NCBI GenBank assembly: GCA_045597125.1
Contig: JAZODR010000013.1
Span: 1-64,000, forward strand
DNA from: RGIG5579 sp045597125
GTDB taxonomy: Bacteria > Bacillota > Clostridia > Oscillospirales > SIG627
Reading direction: 5' to 3'
Length of the DNA stretch: 64,000 bases
Positions 60,266 to 64,000 of this stretch are shown here, one piece after another. How positions within the stretch are numbered: position 1 is the stretch's first letter; each line of letters opens with the position of its first letter. The position numbers and the translations under genes are program-made. The notes under the pieces are model-generated. The model did no database searches, was not told where the DNA came from, and saw nothing but the letters and a program-made list of their open reading frames with translations.

Positions 60266-62176
60266 ATGAAAGTGAAGTGGATCGCTTTTCGCGATAAAAT
60301 AGGCGCTAAAGCCTACCCTTTTATTTTCTTTTTTTCATTGGTATTGCTTGATTTTTCTTTCCGCGCACTTCATCAGGACGCGGGTTCTACCGATTTGTTT
60401 CATTGGGCACCTACTTTGTTTACTGTGTGTTGGTCGGTTTTGTTTTCTGTTGTCTGCTATATGCTTCCCGGTGTAATTAAGAAAATTGCAATGAGTCTGG
60501 TTCTTGCGGTGTACGGCATTCTTTGCCTTGTACATGCTACCCTTTATCACGTGGCAGGAAGCTTTTTGTCTTTTTCCGATCTTGCTTTTGCCGAGGACGG
60601 TGCCGCTTTTGTCAGCGTTGAATATCTTGGCTTTTCTTTTTGGATTTATTTCTTTGCATTTTTATCTGTATCAATCGGTATTTTTGCAGTTGTTTTAACT
60701 CCCGGAAAGCAAAAGTATCGGTGGATCACAGGCGGTATTTCCTGTGTTCTTCTTGTGGGTTCTATTGCCGGTATGATTGCGCTTCATTCCGCCTTTTATG
60801 TAAACGGGTCGGACAATAAGTTTACATGGACCGATACCTACGACCCCGGCTCCGTTTCCGCAATTTATACCGAGTTTACAGACCCCAACGAATGTTTGAT
60901 TTTCTGTGGAATTTATGAGTATCTGTTCCGTTCCTTTGCTAAGAGCTTTGATGATTCTGCGGGAATGGAAGAGAGCCGTAATCATTTGGACGAGTTCTAT
61001 GACGCACGTTCCGAGGAAAAAATTCCCAATGAAATGACGGGTGCGTTGGAAGGGCAGAACGTAATTGCTATTCTGCTGGAGTCCATTGATACTTGGATGA
61101 TCACGGAAGAATTTATGCCCAATCTCTATGCCCTGAAGCAGCAAAGCATAAATTTTACCAATCATTATACACCTCTCTTTTTAAGTGCAGGAACCTTTAA
61201 TACCGAGGCAGCTTTGAATATTGGTTATTATTTGCCTGTTACGGGTACCAGTGCTTATACCTATGCTACCAATATTTATCCCTACTCTATGGCCAATCTG
61301 TTCGTGAAGAAAGGGTATGCTGCCAATTCTTATCATACTCTGGACGGAAAATATTACAACCGCGAGGTTGTACATCCTCTTTGGGGGTATGACTCTTTCA
61401 ACGATCAGGATGATCTTGGCTTTGTGGGCGAACCGACTCGCGATACCTCCTTGATGGAGGCTTATGAGAAAATCGTGCAGCACGATAAGCCATTTTTCTC
61501 TTACATTATTACTTATTCAGGCCACGGTCCTTATACCGAAAAGCGTCAGGTAATTGCCGAGCCTCATCTTGAGATTGCTCAGCAGCTTGCCATTGATAGC
61601 GGTGTTATCTGTGAGGACGAGGATACTTGGAATCAGTATGTGAGAGCCATTGCCCATGTGCGTGAATGTGATACTATGATCGGTCAGCTTGTAGAAAATA
61701 TGCGTACTGATGGAACTCTTGAGAATACCGCTTTGGTTTTGTTTGGCGACCATTATAGCAAGTATTTGACTGATACGGAGTTTATTATGCAGCTCAAGGG
61801 CGTGGATAATATGTATTCTATCTGCAACACTCCCTTCTTCATCTACAGCAATAAGCTCGAACCTCGAACTGTAGAGAAGGTAACATCTTCCGTAGATATT
61901 CTTCCTACCGTTGCCAATCTTTGCAATCTGGATTACAATCCCCGATATTCCATTGGAAACGATGCTTTCGGCGAAGGTGGCGGTTTTGTTTGCTTTAAGG
62001 ATTATTCATGGATTGATTCTCAGATGCTTTGGACTCCTGATTATGAAGGAGAACTTACTCCTGAGATCGAAGCCCGTTGTCAAGAGGTTGCAACCCTTCT
62101 GAATGCTTCTTGGGATACAGTCAAGTGCGATTATTTCGGGTATTTGAAGAACAAAGAAAATTTAATAAAAAAATAA
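60266..62176 (+). CDS. LTA synthase family phosphoglycerol transferase
   Basis: 636-aa LtaS-like enzyme: about five membrane helices (residues 12-175), then an external sulfatase-fold domain from about residue 265. NVIAILLESIDTWM carries the first metal ligand Glu, and LFLSAGTFNTEAALN the probable nucleophile Thr. YSGHGPYTEKRQ and LFGDHYSKYL (with the metal-binding D-H) follow. The family uses phosphatidylglycerol to build polyglycerolphosphate chains or modify glycolipids; the exact product is not shown. Confidence 0.9.
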   Translation: MKVKWIAFRDKIGAKAYPFIFFFSLVLLDFSFRALHQDAGSTDLFHWAPTLFTVCWSVLFSVVCYMLPGVIKKIAMSLVLAVYGILCLVHATLYHVAGSFLSFSDLAFAEDGAAFVSVEYLGFSFWIYFFAFLSVSIGIFAVVLTPGKQKYRWITGGISCVLLVGSIAGMIALHSAFYVNGSDNKFTWTDTYDPGSVSAIYTEFTDPNECLIFCGIYEYLFRSFAKSFDDSAGMEESRNHLDEFYDARSEEKIPNEMTGALEGQNVIAILLESIDTWMITEEFMPNLYALKQQSINFTNHYTPLFLSAGTFNTEAALNIGYYLPVTGTSAYTYATNIYPYSMANLFVKKGYAANSYHTLDGKYYNREVVHPLWGYDSFNDQDDLGFVGEPTRDTSLMEAYEKIVQHDKPFFSYIITYSGHGPYTEKRQVIAEPHLEIAQQLAIDSGVICEDEDTWNQYVRAIAHVRECDTMIGQLVENMRTDGTLENTALVLFGDHYSKYLTDTEFIMQLKGVDNMYSICNTPFFIYSNKLEPRTVEKVTSSVDILPTVANLCNLDYNPRYSIGNDAFGEGGGFVCFKDYSWIDSQMLWTPDYEGELTPEIEARCQEVATLLNASWDTVKCDYFGYLKNKENLIKK

Positions 62177-62203
62177 AACGGATTTTTTCCGTTTTATTTT
62201 TTT
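62171..62203. terminator. Bidirectional terminator between LtaS-like and GNAT genes
   Basis: AAATAAAACGGA / TCCGTTTTATTT with a 5-base loop. T-runs on both sides serve convergent genes. Confidence 0.88.
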
Positions 62204-62784
62204 ATATGCAAATATTCTTCTTTTGTTAGGGAATAGGTTAAAATCCGCTGCTTTTTTCCTCTTTTAAAGATACTTTCATTTTTCGTGGTATCATCGTGAA
62301 ATCCGAGACGAGCCAAAATCTTTCTGCTAGCCTCGTTGTCTTCCATAAATCGTCCGGAAAGTTTGGTAAGCCCTAAAGTGAGAAAGCCGTATTCCATTAC
62401 CCTTTTGAGTGCCTCCGGAGCAAAACCTTGCCGATGAAAGCCGGGTGCAATTACATATCCGACTTCGGCGCGTTTTTCCCGTTCGTAAATCTCCGTAAAT
62501 CCGCAGGTTCCGATCATTTTTCCGCTTTCCTTTTCAATCAAAGCCCAGTCAAAAAAAGAAGCGCGATTGTACGCATCCTGCAAATAGCGAATGTGTGCGC
62601 GGGTAAAGGAGCGGGAAGTGTGGGGTTCCCAAAGCAGGTATTTGCTGGTTTCGGGATCGCTGGAATATTCGTGCATATCGTTTTCATCCTGCGGTAAAAT
62701 CTTTCGCAAGGTCAAACGATCGGTTTCCAGAATTGGAATATTCCGAAAACTGCGTCGGATTGGATAAAGGTTTAAGCCAAACAT
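62194..62784 (-). CDS. GNAT family N-acetyltransferase (RimJ/RimL-like)
   Basis: 196-aa acetyltransferase of the Acetyltransf_3 type. NIPILETDRLTLRKI is the RimJ/RimL-like start, GYVIAPGFHRQGFAPEALKR is the acetyl-CoA loop (Q-x-x-G-x-A variant), and MEDNEASRKILARLGF is the family end motif. The ATG at 62784 overlaps the stop of the upstream CBM9-like gene (TAATG), implying translational coupling. Ribosome site weak. Substrate unknown. Confidence 0.88.
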   Translation of the reverse strand: MFGLNLYPIRRSFRNIPILETDRLTLRKILPQDENDMHEYSSDPETSKYLLWEPHTSRSFTRAHIRYLQDAYNRASFFDWALIEKESGKMIGTCGFTEIYEREKRAEVGYVIAPGFHRQGFAPEALKRVMEYGFLTLGLTKLSGRFMEDNEASRKILARLGFHDDTTKNESIFKRGKKQRILTYSLTKEEYLHIKK

Positions 62785-63377
62785 TAAAGAAGTTCCAGTG
62801 TGCCGAAGCAATTGGGACGGTGAAAGTCTCTTTCGGTTCTTTGTACGGGGGACCAAGTAAGGTGATGAGGAACCGGAGCTTTGCCGCCGCATTTGAAAGC
62901 ATTTCCTCGCAATTTGTAACCGGAATGAAAGGAAAGCTTGCCATATACTGCTTCAATAGCCTCAAGGGGAATGCGTAGTGTGACATTCCAACTGTCTTCT
63001 GAAATTTCGCCCTTCACGGTAGGCATTACGGGTGCCTCCAGAAGTGTGCGCCCGAAACGGTCGGGGCCTACTCCGTACAGGTAAGCGCCATTTGGATTCA
63101 TTTCAAAATTGATATAAGTATCTGTATGCTCGGGATCAAAATTGAGAAAAATTTCCAAACAGCTATCCATAGATACATAAGGCGCAAATCCTTCCATGGT
63201 AGCAGTAGGATTTTTTTCCAAAGCCGTCAATTTAAATAGAAAGCCCTCTCCTTCAGAGAAAACACCTTGAAAGAAGGAGGTGGGGGTGTATTCCGAACCC
63301 CAAGGAATATCGGCAATATACGCCTTTTCTGCAGAGTTTAAATCGGTAGCATTTCCCCGAATGATTTTGTAATTCAT
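62784..63377 (-). CDS. CBM9-like (DOMON-fold) protein without signal peptide
   Basis: 197-aa single-domain protein resembling the carbohydrate-binding family 9-like group. Visible are DSCLEIFLNFDPEHTDTYIN, FEMNPNGAYLYGVGPDR and the C-terminal SPVQRTERDFHRPNCFGTL. There is no signal peptide or membrane segment, so it seems cytoplasmic, and its ligand is unknown. CAGGAGG precedes the ATG. It forms a two-gene unit with the GNAT gene. Confidence 0.8.
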   Translation of the reverse strand: MNYKIIRGNATDLNSAEKAYIADIPWGSEYTPTSFFQGVFSEGEGFLFKLTALEKNPTATMEGFAPYVSMDSCLEIFLNFDPEHTDTYINFEMNPNGAYLYGVGPDRFGRTLLEAPVMPTVKGEISEDSWNVTLRIPLEAIEAVYGKLSFHSGYKLRGNAFKCGGKAPVPHHLTWSPVQRTERDFHRPNCFGTLELL

Positions 63378-63404
63378 AATAGCCTCCTGAATGTTTCTTT
63401 TATT

Positions 63405-63432
63405 ATTATAATACTTTCCGTTTCTTTTGCAA
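63405..63432 (-). promoter_or_regulatory. Sigma-A promoter of the CBM9-like/GNAT pair
   Basis: On the minus strand TTGCAA (63432-63427), 16-base spacer, TATAAT (63410-63405), 28 bases before the start. Confidence 0.65.
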
Positions 63433-63450
63433 GTTTTTTTCGGAAAACTA

Positions 63451-63479
63451 TAGAAATTCCAGAGAAAAATGTGTATAAT
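63451..63479 (+). promoter_or_regulatory. Probable promoter of the DUF5685 gene
   Basis: TATAAT at 63474-63479 with a weak TAGAAA (63451-63456) 17 bases upstream, divergent from the CBM9-like gene. Confidence 0.5.
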
Positions 63480-63506
63480 GAATTATCTATAAAAGGAGAA
63501 GTGTTT

Positions 63507-64000
63507 ATGCTGGGATATGTTCGGTGTGCTACGGGCGAGATGCTTGTTAAGCACCATAGTTTGTATCAGGCGATGTATTGCGGCCTTTGCCGTTCCATCG
63601 GAAAATATGCTACAAAGATGCTTCTTCCGTTTCTTTCCTACGATTTTGTTTTTTTGTCTTTTCTAAGGCTTCTTGCGACAGGGGAACAGATTCAATTTGA
63701 AAAACAGTTTTGTTTACTGCATCCCTTTAAAAGTAAAAAAATGCGTGTCAGTGATAATGCGGCTTTACGCTATGCCTCTCATACGGCTTTGTTTTTAACG
63801 TATGAGAAAATGCGGGACGATCTTTTCGATCGGGATGCTTCTTTCGGAAAGAGAATTTTGCTATCTGTTTGGGTACCGATACTGAAACGCGCTTGCCATC
63901 GAGTGCTGCGAAAAAATCCTGAACTGAATCCGCTTTTTCTTGCTCTTTCGGATGCAATGGAAGAGGGAAGAAGGCTGGAGGAGAAAAGGGCTTCTTTGGA
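63507..64000 (+). CDS. DUF5685 family protein, N-terminal part (runs off the window)
   Basis: Open frame from the ATG at 63507 to the window end, at least 164 residues, so the 3' end is missing. The start MLGYVRCATGEMLVKHHSLY followed by YCGLCRSIGK (a C-x2-C) matches DUF5685 proteins, which begin similarly and carry Cys pairs near the N-terminus. AAAAGGAGAA is a good ribosome site. Function unknown. Confidence 0.8.
   Translation, partial: MLGYVRCATGEMLVKHHSLYQAMYCGLCRSIGKYATKMLLPFLSYDFVFLSFLRLLATGEQIQFEKQFCLLHPFKSKKMRVSDNAALRYASHTALFLTYEKMRDDLFDRDASFGKRILLSVWVPILKRACHRVLRKNPELNPLFLALSDAMEEGRRLEEKRASL

Noticed and set aside
1..64000. CRISPR arrays, insertion sequences, prophage genes, toxin-antitoxin pairs, secondary metabolite clusters
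   Set aside because: I looked for regularly spaced repeats, transposase, integrase and phage-type proteins on both strands and saw none.

Overview
The window is a stretch of chromosome from a low-to-medium GC member of the Bacillota, most likely an endospore-forming Clostridia. Evidence is the sporulation-type genes (ylbJ, yqfC, yqfD, ytvI), the yqfCD-phoH-ybeY-era-recO order, the rpsF-ssb-rpsR order, sigma-A promoters of Gram-positive type, strong GGAGG ribosome sites, a meso-DAP-type murE and an LtaS-like enzyme. Family or genus cannot be fixed from sequence reading alone. About 90 percent of the genes lie on the + strand.

Layout. 1-5,490: end of a V-type ATPase operon (B, D, I, K) followed by a KtrB/KtrA potassium uptake pair. 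5,578-6,000: a terminator, tRNA-Pro and an AbrB-type regulator on the minus strand. 6,120-9,451: DUF2156 protein, M20 amidohydrolase, and a GH25 lysozyme whose SH3 tail is in another frame. 9,490-11,386: a divergent SDR dehydrogenase / AraC regulator pair. 11,587-12,759: malic enzyme. 12,776-13,916: minus-strand ylbJ and a Cys-rich small protein. 13,978-20,930: yqfC-yqfD-phoH-ybeY-era-recO-mutS2. 21,163-21,909: a SleB-like hydrolase. 22,099-23,732: rpsF-ssb-rpsR-secG-rpmB. 23,763-25,519: minus-strand ytvI and an FMN reductase.

25,668-36,318 is a very compact operon (tmk, DJ-1, CPBP protease, mltG, rmuC, smpB, lepA, hemW, lipoprotein, yqhQ-like, prmC). 36,425-42,559 holds recA-prs-recX-rimO-pgsA-cysS, then cinA, HPr, uvrC, rsmD and coaD. 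47,361-60,119 is the division and cell wall cluster (mraZ, rsmH, ftsL, PBP, murE, murF, mraY, ftsW, murG, ftsQ, ftsZ), which lacks murD, murC, murB and ftsA. After it come an LtaS-like enzyme, a minus-strand CBM9-like/GNAT pair, and the start of a DUF5685 gene that runs off the window.

How it works together: most of the window is housekeeping (translation quality control, DNA repair, cofactor and lipid synthesis, peptidoglycan synthesis and division). The accessory-looking parts are the V-ATPase/Ktr block, the lysozyme region, and the sugar-type SDR/AraC pair. I found no CRISPR array, insertion sequence, prophage or obvious novel defence system. No gene-free stretch exceeds about 240 bases. 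The best leads are the Na+-type V-ATPase with KtrAB, the cell wall cluster without murD, an atypical FtsZ C-terminus, the frameshifted lysozyme, and a perfect inverted repeat across the recA promoter.
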